Shown here piece by piece: positions 45,041 to 55,680 of a stretch of 64,000 bases of DNA (its first letter is position 1; each line of letters opens with the position of its first letter). Position numbers and translations under genes: made by a program. Source of the DNA: Pinus tabuliformis (lineage: Eukaryota > Streptophyta > Pinopsida > Pinales > Pinaceae); contig CM062818.1 of assembly GCA_031772625.1 (NCBI GenBank), positions 208,968,310-209,032,309 of the forward strand. The letters run 5' to 3'. The notes beneath the pieces were generated by a model. That model was not told where the DNA came from. It searched no databases and was given only the letters and a program-made list of their open reading frames with translations.

Positions 45041-45647
45041 TGATCTGGGTGGATATTGGTGGCCACCTGCCAATTCCACTTGGACCCCCACCATTTTTTC
45101 TTTCAGTTTTTCAATTTCCTTAATTGTAGCACAATTTACTATTTTTAGCAGTTTTTTCGGGTCCTAAACTTTCGAAGCTGTTTTGAGGCCCTAAACGACG
45201 TTTTTTTTTGGCAATTAGTGACTTTTAACAAGTCATTTTTTTCGTCGTAGTCCTTAAAGAGATCTTTCCAATAGGATATCATGTGCATCAAACAGAGATA
45301 ATATGACCAAGTAATGACCCGGGAAGTTGGCTGCCCAACTAACCCCAATGGGCCCCATAAACTCTTGGTGTTACATCTCCTTGGGTAGGGTTCTGGTTGT
45401 TTAGGGTTTTCTCTTATGGTTCAATAATAATAATTCCCTTGAGCCTCATTATAATGCAGTTCAGAGGCATGTAGCCACCACATCTCTTCTCAGAGATAAG
45501 CTACCATCACCGAGCTAGTCTCATTACATACTATTTGTAAGCATATTTCATTATTTGATATTAATCAAAGGAAGTGTTATTTATGCTGCATCTCTGTATT
45601 TATGGTTATATCTGTAATTTGTTGCACTCCTATTTAAATCTGGACCG
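45041..45647 (+). repeat. 3' LTR of copy C
   Basis: This 607-bp LTR starts TGATCTGGGTGG after the polypurine tract AAGGGGGGAGGAA and ends TCTGGACCG. It differs from the 5' LTR at numerous positions, so copy C is old. Confidence 0.85.
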
Positions 45648-45900
45648 CCTCATCTCAAGAGTTATCAACAAGGGTTATGGCGTTTAATTTCGCAATTCCA
45701 AGCTTTTAATATTATTGTTGTTCCTAGAATGCGTAATGCAATTACAGATGCATTTGAAAATGTTGCTGCTAGGTTGTCACCATTAAGGGATGATTTTTCT
45801 ATAGAAATTATTTATAAGCCATCCGTCCTTGACAATATTACTAATTTACGTTTTTTTCAATTATGACCATCACATATTGCACTTCATGGAAAACATTGAT
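45648..45900 (+). pseudogene. Element F additional RNase H, part 2
   Basis: This continues the domain cut at 42218. It reads HLKSYQQGLWRLISQF, then NIIVVPRMRNAITDAFENVA and LSPLRDDFSIEIIYKPSV, the typical end of the archaeal-type RNase H followed by a linker to the polymerase. Confidence 0.7.
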
Positions 45901-46342
45901 GTTTTCAAATATGCGGCGATCGATGAAGATGAGCACGAAAGGGATTTATAGGATGCAGCTAGCTCAAGCAAAGGAAATATCATGCAAAAGGGCATGGTAC
46001 ATTGGAAAATATGTATGACCTACAAAATTGCTTCCAGGGACCTGTTAATGCTAAAACCCATAGTTCCACGATGTCGCACAAGCAGATCAATTTGGGAATA
46101 GAAAAATATCCGAAGTTTGTTAATCTTGGTACCTACTGCACACCATAAGGTGGTAAGATTTTATCTGCTTGCTCAAGAAGTACCGAGATGTATTCACGTC
46201 AACCTGTGATTAACTTAAAAATTATGACACACGAATAATTCAACATGTGATTCCGATAAAAGAAGGGGAAAATCCATTTCAAAAAAATCTACGGAAGGTA
46301 CATCCGACACTTGAGCCTCTCATTTAAAAAGAGTCAAGGAAA
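45901..46342 (+). pseudogene. Element F linker before reverse transcriptase
   Basis: A decayed linker with readable fragments. Near 46190 it resembles YRDVFTSTCDxLKNYDT, the usual lead-in to a Ty3/gypsy polymerase, then HPTLEPLI near 46300. Confidence 0.5.
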
Positions 46343-46960
46343 TTGGTGGATGATCAGATCATATACAAAGTGCGACACTCCACCTGGGTATCAAACTCGG
46401 TCCCTGTAAGAAAGAAGTATGGGGAAATCCGCTTAAATGTTGATTTCCAAAATCTAAACCATGCCTTAGACAAAGATAATTACCCCATGTTGTCTATGGA
46501 ACAAATATTGAAAACAATATCAGGGTTACAAATGTTTTCTATATTGGATGGATATTCAGAATACAACGAGGTTCTAGTCTCAAAGATTGACAGACTTAAA
46601 ACAACTTTATGCACAAAGTGGGGCACATTCGCATTTAAGAGAATGCCATTTGGGTTGATTAATGTTGGTGCTACATTCCAATGTGCCATGGAAATTTCAT
46701 TTCAAGGATTGATTGGACATAGCATAGTGGTCTATCTTGATGATGTTACATTGTTTTCCAAACAAAAATCTGATCACGTATGCCACTTGAAGAAAATTTT
46801 TGAGCGTGTCACAAGTATGGGATATCTTTTAATCCCAAGAAGAGTATCTTTGTAGTATCTGAGGGTAACCTCTTGGGCCACATCATCAATAAGAATGGGA
46901 TTAAAGTATACTTGGATAGGGTCAAAATAATTACACAGATTCCCTTCCCAATGAATAAAA
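46343..46960 (+). pseudogene. Element F reverse transcriptase
   Basis: An open frame of 170 codons (46343-46855) contains the Ty3 polymerase motifs: VPVRKKYGEIRLNVDFQNLN, MFSILDGYSEYNEVLVSKID, KRMPFGLINVGATFQCAMEI and the catalytic VVYLDDVTLFSKQ (YLDD at 46733-46744). After a frameshift it continues with EGNLLGHIINKNGIKV-like sequence to about 46960. It resembles polymerases of Tat-like plant elements. It would synthesise cDNA but is truncated. Confidence 0.85.
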
Positions 46961-47680
46961 AAGTTATGCAATGATTTCTAGGAAAATTATTTTTCTTCAC
47001 AAGTTCATCTCCGATTACACTCAGATTGTTAAACCAATACATGAGATGATAAAGAAGGATGCAGTATACAAATGGGATGAAAGGGAAAATGACGTATTTT
47101 TCCGTATCAAGAAAGCTATCACAAAAGCACATACAATATACAACCCAAATTTCAACAAATATTTTTTTTCTCTACACCTTTGCTTCTAACACTTATCTTG
47201 CCGCTGTGCTCATGGAAAAGGATGATCAAAATAATGAGTGGCCTACATATTTTATGAGTGCTGGTCTTCAAGGACCAAACTCTATTATCCTACCATTGAA
47301 AAATAGTTTTATGAAGTATATAAGGCGATGAATCACTTTCAGACCTATCTCTTGAAAAATCACTGTATTATCTTCATTTCGCACTCAACAGTCAGATCAC
47401 TGTTTGTCCAACAAGAGATTGATGAGAAAAGAACAAACTGGATGAATTTGTCTACATAAATATGACTTAGAGTTCAAACTAGTTCACATAACCAAGGGCC
47501 ATGGTCTATGTCGACTAGCAGCGGAAGTAGTCAACGCAAAGAAGAAGAAGATCTCTTAGGTTGGGAGCAAGGAATCAAAATGTACAATGTTGAGCGAGCT
47601 TCCCGCACTACTGTCATGAACCCTTGGTACACATATGTGTGCCAATACCTTGAGCATGACACTGTTCCATCCCATCTATC
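46961..47680 (+). pseudogene. Element F connection and second (Ty3-type) RNase H
   Basis: Fragments include FISDYTQIVKPIHEMIKKDA, then LYTFASNTYLAAVLMEKDDQ, NEWPTYFMSAGLQGP and HFQTYLLKNHCIIFISHSTV. This is the connection plus RNase H of a Ty3/gypsy polymerase. With the upstream domain, the element has two RNase H domains. Frame changes are frequent. Confidence 0.7.
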
Positions 47681-47689
47681 CGCACGCAA

Positions 47690-48172
47690 AATATGGCACT
47701 TAGACTCAAAGTATTATCTTACCAGTTAGTGCATGTGATGCTTTTTAGAAAGCACCATAATGGAGTATTTCTCAGGTGTTTGGAAGCACATGATTCAGAG
47801 AAAGTACTACGTGATATTCACGATGGACCAGCTAGGGGACATTTTGCGAGTAAGACAACAACACATAAAGTCCCGCGGGCCGAATTTTACTGGCCTACAT
47901 TATTCAGGGATGCTCATGCTTACGCTTGTAAGTGTCTAGTCTTTCAAATGTGTGCCGAAAAAAACAATAAGTCAACCACCCCATTTTAGCCTATTGCAGT
48001 GGGAGAAACTTTTCAACAATGGTGCTTGGATATTATTAGAGAAATATTTCTGCATTCATCGAAGCAACACCGCTACATTCTCACTGCCACAGATTATTTC
48101 ACGCGGTGGACAGAAGCAGTTTCGCTCAAATAGGTGAATGATCAGGAAGTCATAAATTTCCTTCAGCAGAAT
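47690..48172 (+). pseudogene. Element F integrase, truncated by copia insertion
   Basis: The zinc-binding part reads IHDGPARGHFASKTTTHK, then FYWPTLFRDAHAYACKCLVF; the usual C-x2-C is damaged. The core starts IAVGETFQQWCLDIIREIFL and ATDYFTRWTEAVSLK, ending near 48172 where the copia LTR begins. The rest of the integrase is not in the window. Confidence 0.75.
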
Positions 48173-48533
48173 TGTTGGTTTGTGTTATATTCTTTCCACG
48201 ACTAGCTCCCATAGTTAACCAGGGGGTTAGAGGGGGGGCAGAGCCCCCCCTTCGTTGCGCCGATTTCACAACGAGGGGGGTCACAAGGTGTTTGAGGGGG
48301 GGGGGGGGGGGGGGTTAGCCCCCCCTTCATTGCGCCGATTGCACAACGGGGGGGTCATAAGGTGTTTGAGGGGGGCGATTAGCCCCCCTCTATGGGGTTC
48401 GGGGTAGCGCCCTGGGGAAATTTTCTTTTGGACCCTATATTAGGTGGGCGGACCTACCTATGGTTTTGTGCATGGTTTTGGCACATGGTTTTGGGTGCGA
48501 TGGTTTTCAATCCATGGTATTGGATGCTTCGAC

Positions 48534-48576
<43 letters not shown>

Positions 48577-48753
48577 TATAGATATATATGTATTGTTACA
48601 TTGAAAGGAACATAATGAAAAATCAAGCTGGTAGTCTCGGTTTTGGGATCCAGGGGGAAATCTCTGTGTATATGTGTTATGCTCTTGCATTGTTTATTTT
48701 CTGTGTTTTAGAATTCGTATGCAGGTAATTTCTATATGGGGTTAAAACCTACA
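48173..48753 (+). repeat. Copia LTR with expanded G/C-rich repeats
   Basis: This 581-bp LTR starts TGTTGGTTTGTG and ends AACCTACA. Two to three copies of a module of about 60-85 bp (CCCCCCTTCGTTGCGCCGAT, then AAGGTGTTTGAGGGGG) lie at 48230-48400, with a run of 19 G at 48296-48314. A (TA)n run lies at about 48538-48572. Confidence 0.85.
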
Positions 48754-48875
48754 TTTGATATCAGAGTTGTTTTGGCTTCAAGGGGACGCCTTTGTTGTTG
48801 AGGGGTTTCGCTCGGGCCTGTGGTAGACCCTGTTCAGTGGGAGATCTACAGGAACGATTCTGGTGGTGAAAGAAG

Positions 48876-49443
48876 ATGGCGAGCAGTGGAAAGATAGAGA
48901 TAGAGAAATTTAATGGTCAGAGTTTTGAGTTGTGGAAACTAAAGATGGAGGATCTGTTGGTGGATAATGATTAGTGCATCACGGTAGATCTGGGTACTAA
49001 ACCAACGGGAGTGTCTGATGAAGAATGGAAGAAGTTGGATCAAAAGGAAAAGAGCACAATACGATTGTGTGTCTCAATTCAGTATTGATAAATGTATCAG
49101 GGGAAGCTACGATGAAGGATTTGTGGAACAAGTTAGGGACTTTTTGCCAATCTAAGTCTCTAATGAATAAACTTTTCTTACCGAAAAAGTTGTATAACCT
49201 AAGGATGAAAGATGGAGACTTGGTGACAAAGCATCTGAACGCATTTAATAATGTGGTTTTAGTTATTATCTATTGATATCAAAATTTTAGATGAAGATAA
49301 GTGCATCAGTTTATTGTGTTCTCTACCAGATTCATGGGATAGTTTGGTTATTGCAATAGATAGCAATGCAACGGCTTTACAGTTTGATGAAATAGTCTCA
49401 TCCTTGCTGATGGAGGAGATGAGACAGAAAAATATGGAGAGCT
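48876..49443 (+). pseudogene. Copia gag, broken
   Basis: The ATG at 48876 opens MASSGKIEIEKFNGQSFELW, matching the gag of the minus-strand copy. The frame is lost by a stop near 48972 and a frameshift near 49080. The piece 49025-49276 continues with NVSGEATMKDLWNKLGT. Confidence 0.8.
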
Positions 49444-50332
49444 AGAATGGTGATGCCTTGTCTGTACGAGGAAGGTCCCAGAACAAAAACAAAAATAAGT
49501 CATCAAGTGGGAGATCTAAATCTCCAGGAAAACTTGTAAAGGTGTGCTAGAAATGTGGAAAGGAAGAGCACTACAAAAGGGACTATAAATCTAAAGATCC
49601 TAACAAAGGAAAGGGATCTGATGATGCTCCTTTTGCAAAGGTGAAAACCACCTTAGATGAAGGTGGGGATGTGTACTTAGCTTCTTCAAGTACACATGTA
49701 GATCATGAGGCATGTTTGATTGACTCAAGTGCATCCTTTCACTTCACTCCCCATAAGGAGTGGTTCTGTGAGTATGAGAAAGATGATGGTGGTGATGTCT
49801 TCTTAGGGGATGACAGGAAGGCTAAAATAGTTTGTCGCAGAAAAGTTAAGTTGAATTTGCAAGGTGGAAGGATTAGAACACTTCCGGTGTTCTGCATATT
49901 CCTGTATTGGCTAGAAATTTGATTTCTGTAAGCAAGCTGTATGATGCAAGTGTAAAAATAGTGTTTGAGAAGGATACCTGCAAGATGGTTAGGGGAGCAC
50001 TAGTATTGGTGTGGGGAGTTCGGATTGGAACTCTGTACAAGCTGCAAGGTAACACTATTGTTGATAGGTGCAATAGTTCTGTGGTTCTTGAAAGTGGCGC
50101 AGAAAATTTAGTGGTCTTTGGAGAAAAGACCATGCTATGGCATCAAAGGCTTGGACATATTGTGGAGAAGAGCCTTCAAATACTTCATTGTAAAGGTATC
50201 ATAGAAGGTATGACTAATAACTCTCTAGATTTTGATTTTTGTGAAAATTGTGTATATGGGAGGCAAAATCATGTGAGTTTCCCGTCTGGTGGTAAAGGGG
50301 GCGAAACAAATATTAGAGCTTGTGCAAAATGA
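49444..50332 (+). pseudogene. Copia protease and pre-integrase region
   Basis: The zinc knuckle reads CxKCGKEEHYKRDY with a stop and a lost last cysteine (about 49550-49590). The protease active site has mutated to IDSSASFHFTPHKEWF, losing the glycine of DSG. The pre-integrase frame (49907-50332) has MLWHQRLGHIVEKSLQILHC and FDFCENCVYGRQ. It breaks off at the gap. Confidence 0.8.
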
Positions 50333-50432
50333 NNNNNNNNNNNNNNNNNNNNNNNNNNNNNNNNNNNNNNNNNNNNNNNNNNNNNNNNNNNNNNNNNNNN
50401 NNNNNNNNNNNNNNNNNNNNNNNNNNNNNNNN
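50333..50432. other. Assembly gap, 100 N
   Basis: Exactly 100 ambiguous bases, the conventional size for a gap of unknown length. The copia interior on the left and the LINE on the right are unrelated, so the join is not evidence of adjacency. Confidence 0.98.
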
Positions 50433-51205
50433 TGTCTCTTTAGTCCATAGAGAGCTAAATCTGAAAGGGATAGGCCCCATATCCTTAGAAGTCAACAACT
50501 CTAGACTAATGGGCTTGTGATCTGAAACACTACTATGGAGAATACGCATTCTAGTCTCTACACCCAAGAAGCAGGAAAGAACTTTGAACAAAAAATCTAT
50601 CAAGTTCTTGCCGCTATGTGACCCGGTCCAACTCTCTTATTTGACCATGTGAACTGGCCTTTGACCGGCTTTATATCTAGCAGATCCCAGTCTTGCATGA
50701 GGTCTTCCGCCCATTCTCTTGCCGAATCTCTGACTATGCTCCCTCCTCTTTTTCTGTTGAGAGGAGGGTGAGATTTAGATCTCCGGCTATGATTATGTTT
50801 TTCCAGATTTTCTAGATCTGCCAAACTTTTGATGGAGTTCCCAGCAGTTTTTTTCTACCCTGCATTGTTAGGAGCATACACATTGAATACACAAATAATC
50901 TCCTTTGATTCTAAATGCTGCATTTTTAAAAAAATCCAATGGGTATTCAGGGACTCAGAGATTAATGAGAACTTATTTGTGTTCCAGAGCGACCCAAGTC
51001 CTCCCGATGCTCCACGGGCAGAGATTGCATGCGCTCCACTTTTGTTCCAAAATTTTTTGCTTGCTTGGAGGAAAGTTGTGTCCTCCAATTTGGTCTCCTG
51101 GATGAGGAGGATATCCGGGGCTTCCAATCTTATTAAACTCTTCATTGCTTCTTCCTTAGCTGTGGTGCCCATTCCCCTACAATTCCAGGAGACTATCTTC
51201 ATCAT
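50433..51205 (-). pseudogene. L1-type LINE ORF2: endonuclease domain
   Basis: The frame starts at ATG 51205 with MMKIVSWNCRGMGTTAKEEA. In order it shows LLIQETKLEDT, CVFNVYAPNN, then after a frameshift IIIAGDLNLTLL (near 50770-50800), QFTWSNKRVGPGHIAART, and finally SSVSDHKPISLELL near 50500. These are the conserved blocks of the apurinic-type endonuclease of plant L1 elements. It would nick target DNA to prime reverse transcription. The reverse transcriptase is lost in the gap or absent. Confidence 0.85.
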
Positions 51206-51388
51206 TTATTTGCCTTGGTGAGCTCCCTTGGAGCCTGGGATTGGATCCTCGTCATCTTCGGGGTTTTTGCTAGAAGCTTCTCTAACGTTGGCTGGCTGCC
51301 CTGGAGCTTGTCCTTATAGGTTTCTTGTTCTCTTTTTTCCTTTGCAGATTTGCGTCCTCTTGTAGATCTTCTAGGAGAGGACTGAGAT

Positions 51389-52447
51389 TCACCTATTTCC
51401 CCTCTTTCTTCCCGATTCCTCAGACTCTTGGGTTTCCTCCTCCTCTTCTGATATCATCCCTTTGGATTTCTCTGGAACGCTTTTGGTGGAGGGGGAGGCT
51501 TTAGAGGGAGAGGCCTCCTTTGGGATTTCTGTCTCCTGGGTGTTCATGATTTCAGATCCAAGGATCTCGAATTTATTCCCTTGGCTTTCCATGGATGGTT
51601 TCTTAGCAGGGCCCGCTTGAGGAGCTTTGGCGTTTCCATTTGCATTCTTCTTGTGAAAGGTTTTGGAACGCTTTGCCTGATTCCATCCTTCTTCCTTCCC
51701 TTTTTCTTCCACCCCTTTAGACGGGCAGTCTCTGGCAAAGTGTCTGTAGACGTGGCACTTCCGGCATTTGAATGGCAGCTACTCATAATCCAGTTCTTGT
51801 ACATGAGTCTAGGGACCTACAACTATTTTGATGGCTTCCGGTAGTCCGACCTCCAGATCTACCTCCACACAAATTCTGGCACAATCATACTGGTCCTTGC
51901 TGTTGGCCTTGTCTATAAATTTTCCAAGGGTATTTCCTTATGTGCTTCAAAGAATCCCAGTTCCAACAGTGAACTGGGAGATTGGGGAGTCTCACCCACA
52001 CCGGGACCGTTGTAGGCACATCCACCGCCGGAATCGAAGTCTGCGTCCATTTATTTAAATACAGCCCTTGGGCCCATGAAGTAGGGGCCATTCCTGAAAA
52101 TGAGATCTTTGTCTTCTTTTGCAAAGAATTCAAACAAAAAATATCCTCTCTCGAGGAAAATAAGAGGTTACCTTGTTTTTTATCAAAGGTGCCCAGTTCC
52201 TGGCGACCCAGTTCTCGGTTGACTTCAGGAAGGCCAAAGTCCTGTAAACTAACCAACCAAAGCCCAATCTGCCAGAGACAATGCTACTTGGATCAGTCCT
52301 TCTGGCGAAGGGCGATCTCAGGATATCTTCGAGCTTTTTCACAAACTTTGTTGCTTCCATGCATTTCTTCTTGGGCAAAGAGGCCAGCAGGGTTTTGAAG
52401 GCCTCAGCGGCGGAAGGTGAAGGAGGAGAGGGAGACGGCTCCTCCAT
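51389..52447 (-). pseudogene. L1-type LINE ORF1
   Basis: This starts at ATG 52447 (MEEPSPSPPSPSAAEAF). After a frameshift near 52200 it continues with WAQGLYLNKWTQTSIPAVDV and VPVWVRLPNLPVHCWNWDSL, matching the DUF4283 type domain of plant LINE ORF1. A CCHC zinc knuckle CRKCHVYRHFARDC lies at 51725-51766, then a charged tail with EEEEETQESEESGRKRG. The product would bind the LINE RNA. ORF2 begins about 180 bp downstream. Confidence 0.85.
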
Positions 52448-52590
52448 GAAGAACCAACAGATCCAGCCAGGGTGGTCGCAGCCTGCAGCAGATCCCTCGG
52501 CGGGCTCCCTCGCACGCTAAGAACACGCGAAATGCGGGCGTGCTCGCAAGCTTCAGATCGCGCGAAATGTGGATCTCGCAGGTTATAAAA
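52448..52590 (-). other. Putative LINE 5' leader, CpG-rich
   Basis: This short GC- and CpG-rich stretch upstream of ORF1 (for example GCGTGTTCTTAGCGTGCGAG on the minus strand) differs from the AT-rich DNA beyond it. It is probably the LINE 5' untranslated region; the exact start is uncertain. Confidence 0.45.
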
Positions 52591-53496
52591 GTTATATTTT
52601 TTAGTTATAAATTCTTGATCAACTTTTAATCTCTGTCGTTGAAATAATTATTTTTGAGGAATTTTCGAATTTCTCACTTAACTCATTCTTTATTAGCTCA
52701 AAATTAATTATTTTGAGCTAATTTCCGCAAAAAATTGACTTTGACTCGACCACCAAAGTCCAAGTGTCAATTTTTTCTTGAAATCTCCAATATTTCCTTG
52801 GTGGCGGCCTCTAAAAACTAATTCCTTTGAGACCCACGAATTTTTCCACTTGGAGAATTTAATTTCTCTAGACATTTAATTTTGACTCTAATTAATTAAA
52901 TTTCTGGCTTAGGATTTTTATTTATTTTTTTCACCCTCTAATATTTTCGCCATGGTGTCTAACTATAAAGGACCGTGCACTAAAATATTTTTTACATAAG
53001 ATTTTTACAATTCAACCCTCAAAGGGGGAACACCCATTCGGTATAGACCCTCAATAATTTACCCAATTCTGCGACACAATATGATCTAATAGACCAAGTG
53101 ATTTGTAATAAAAATAATTTAGCCAATTAGCTTAAATTATTCTCAAACCACTTTTACATAAGACTCGACTAGAACATAAGGACTTACCTAAGACTTTGAC
53201 GAAAAATTCCACCCTAGCTTTAGGATGAGGGTGGAGGGAAAAACTTTTCGACCAACTGTGTTTAAAAACACAAATGAGTCAGTGAGACGAAAAACCTCCT
53301 AGGATGAAATTTTCGCCAAAATAATAAGCTTACCTAGGTTGTTACATATGGACACGGTCTTACTAGCATCATTTACATTAAAATTTGCACAATGGGTTTA
53401 CAATGACTCAATAAATTACTGAAAGATGATCCGATCCTTTCAGAAATTTTTGGCATATTTGCTTCCTTAGAACTTTGACAAAAAGTTTGCAACAGA
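52591..53496. other. Unassigned, LTR-like remnants
   Basis: No gene is visible. An LTR-like end (AGGTTGTTACA near 53347) has no matching start. The last 150 bp may be a decayed beginning of the J LTR. Confidence 0.4.
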
Positions 53497-54250
53497 CACA
53501 TTGAGTGAGCAAGGCAGTTCGAATCACCTAATTCGTAGTGTTCAGCAGGGTGCAATTCGAGCCAAGGAAGAGAAAATAGCAAAGGTTTGTAGCATGGAGA
53601 ATTTAAGGAGAAATTCTCAGGAGGTTTTTCCAGTGATCCAAAGCCAATACAGGAGGTTGAATTATCCAACAAAGGAGGTTGTATTCTGCAGTGTGAGTTG
53701 CCACAAGGAGGATCGATTCAGTTGTTGGTGCCTAGATCTATTCCCGAGAGGCAGAAGGAGGCAAGACGACTTTACTAAAAGAGGTTCTAGGGCAGAACGA
53801 AATTCCCCAAGGCTGCAACGCACATTTCTGGCCAATGGTGTGAGCGCAAGGAAGAGTGTGAATGGCCAAGGAGAGGCTAGATCGATTCGCTGTGAGGTTA
53901 AAGAAATTTCCCAATATATTTCCAGTCGAGATAAATTGTTGGAGGATTGCTAGTTGGGCATCCAATTGTAATTCTCTATTTTTGTTGCATAATAATAAAA
54001 CCCTCATCTGCTGCATTGGTTTTCCCTTCAGGGTTTTTCCAAGGACTATTGTCCAAAAATAACGGTGTCTTTTTATGTGTGTGCATCTATTTCTCAATTC
54101 CATAATTTTGTTTCCATTGCGTATTTTTATTGGTGAAGAATTGCAGTGTGAATTATTCATTATTTGTCGTAATAATAATTATAGAAAACAAATACACTGT
54201 TGAAATTAGGAGAATAGTTTCTAGTCACTGCAGTCCAAGGAATTTTCACA
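53497..54250 (+). repeat. 5' LTR of copia-type element J, partial
   Basis: From GACACATTGAGTGAGC onward this aligns with 56849 onward and 57995 onward, ending AGGAATTTTCACA at 54250. The similarity to the 3' LTR copies looks like about 80%. The 5' part of the LTR is missing or unrecognisable. Confidence 0.7.
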
Positions 54251-54262
54251 TGGTATCAAAGC
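54251..54262 (+). other. Primer-binding site of element J
   Basis: Directly after the LTR the sequence is TGGTATCAAAGC, one change from the tRNA-iMet complement. Confidence 0.75.
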
Positions 54263-54856
54263 ATAGAAGATCATATAAAAGGCTTTAGGCGAAGGAAGAG
54301 AGTTTTGTAGGGAGATCTGAAGGACCAATTTACATATCTGTGCAAGCCAAGCCAAGGGCCAATTGCAGAGAGGAAAAAAATCGATGTCCAATTCAGGGTG
54401 AAGGAGAAGTTTGATTTTGCCTCAGATTTGTAGCAGCAGGTAGTAGGATTGTTGGATAGAGGGTTCCAATGAATTGATCAATTGATTGCAGAAAATTTAT
54501 AGCAAGGGTTTTATAGTTGCAAATTAGAGCAAGAAGAGAAAAGCACACAAAGAGGGAATTTCCAGTAAAATTCTCAGAGGGTTTCCAGTTTTCCAGAGGA
54601 GGAAAGGAGGCCATAATTTCCAACAACAAAGGTCGTAGCAGACTTGCCAGTCTAGCTAGTGCGAATTTCAGGGTCAACAATGTGTGTGCCAGTACTAGAG
54701 AAGGACATCCAAAAGGTAGAGCAAGTTGCCCAGAGGAGTAGCAAGCAGTGCGAGTTCCAGGAAGGACACCAAAGGCAAGTGTAGGAGCAAATCTGTGCAT
54801 TTCCAGTGGGAAGTGTGAGCACAAGGGGAAGGCCAAAGTAGGCTGCCAAAAGGCGA
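54263..54856 (+). other. Leader region of element J
   Basis: Non-coding leader between primer-binding site and gag. I see nothing further in it. Confidence 0.5.
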
Positions 54857-55680
54857 ATGAGATTTCCAATGTATAGTTCTCCAGTTTATTTAAGTTTTGC
54901 AGAGATAGCCATAGCAAGACTCAGAGATAAGGACAGACTTGACGGAGCATCTAATTTTGGCGTCTTGAAGGCCAAGCTGCAATTCCTATTGTATGAGCAT
55001 GGCTTGAAGGAATTTGTGACAAATGTAATAGCTAAACCGACAGATCCACAAAAACTAGCAACCTTCAAGAAGGAGATGGTTAAGACCAAGAGGATGGTCC
55101 TAGACAAAGTTCAAGATCATATATTCTTGCATATTGCAAATAAGAACACAGCAAAGGACATGTGGGATGTCATTGTGAAGTTGTATGAAGATCCATCTGA
55201 GAATCGGAAAATGATTCTCAAGGAGAATTTGAGGTCAGTCATAATGCAACTCACTAGGATTCATGGAATCAAAGACGAACTTGCAACTGTAGGAGAGAAA
55301 CCATGAGATAGCGGTTTGCACACGGCACCCAATGGGTTCTCCAAAGAGTGACATACATTCATCCAAGTGATTTATGGACAAGACATACTTCCAAGATGGA
55401 AGCGCCTATGGAGTGACTTAACTCAAGAATAGCTAAGGCTCAACCTCGCAAATGGTACCATAAGCAACAGTAGTAAGGGATTGAAGGTGGAGAAGGAAGA
55501 AAATAACTTAGCCCTTGCAAGTAAGGGAAAGGCGAAGAAGGGTCCCAATCAGGGACAAGACTAAAAGGGAGAAAAGAAAAAAGATCTAATGAAGGTCAAG
55601 TGCTTCGGATGTTGTGTGTTTGGTCACCATGTCACCCAGTGTCCAAAGAGGAAGAAGGACAAGAAGGGGTAACAAACAAT
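54857..55680 (+). pseudogene. Element J gag with zinc knuckle
   Basis: The frame 54857-55306 includes RLDGASNFGVLKAKLQFLLY, the copia gag pattern with the usual tryptophan changed to leucine. It continues with FLHIANKNTAKDMWDVIVKL and ENRKMILKENLRSVIMQLTR. After a frame break, CFGCCVFGHHVTQC (about 55602-55645) forms a C-x2-C-x4-H-x4-C zinc knuckle. No protease, integrase or polymerase follows in the remaining 0.8 kb before the 3' LTR. The gag would make particles if intact. Confidence 0.75.

Larger units (their letters stand above)
42219..45652 (+). mobile_element. Ty3/gypsy copy C, complete ends, nested in element F
   Basis: Flanked by CCTCA at 42219-42223 and 45648-45652. It contains 5' LTR 42224-42818, a decayed primer-binding site, gag, zinc knuckle, protease, linker, reverse-transcriptase stub fused to integrase tail, polypurine tract (45028-45040) and 3' LTR 45041-45647. 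It has the same deletion of catalytic pol domains as copies A and B. The LTR ends have decayed to CGATTC and GGACCG from probable TGATCC and GGATCA. Without it, the RNase H frame of element F rejoins. Confidence 0.9.
48173..50332 (+). mobile_element. Ty1/copia element, plus strand, cut by assembly gap
   Basis: This is the same family as 29747-35191. It has an LTR (48173-48753), a primer-binding site (TTTGATATCAGAG, about 48754), gag, a degraded zinc knuckle, protease and pre-integrase region. It ends at the gap. The left flank AGAAT (48168-48172) would be its target duplication; the other copy is not visible. It interrupts the integrase of element F. Confidence 0.85.

Noticed and set aside
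50313-50603. ORFs spanning the N gap
   Set aside because: They read through 100 ambiguous bases and join unrelated copia and LINE sequence.
53738-54160. 140-codon minus-strand ORF, also 54393-54917
   Set aside because: These lie antisense to the J LTR and leader and recur with the LTR copies; no domain is visible.
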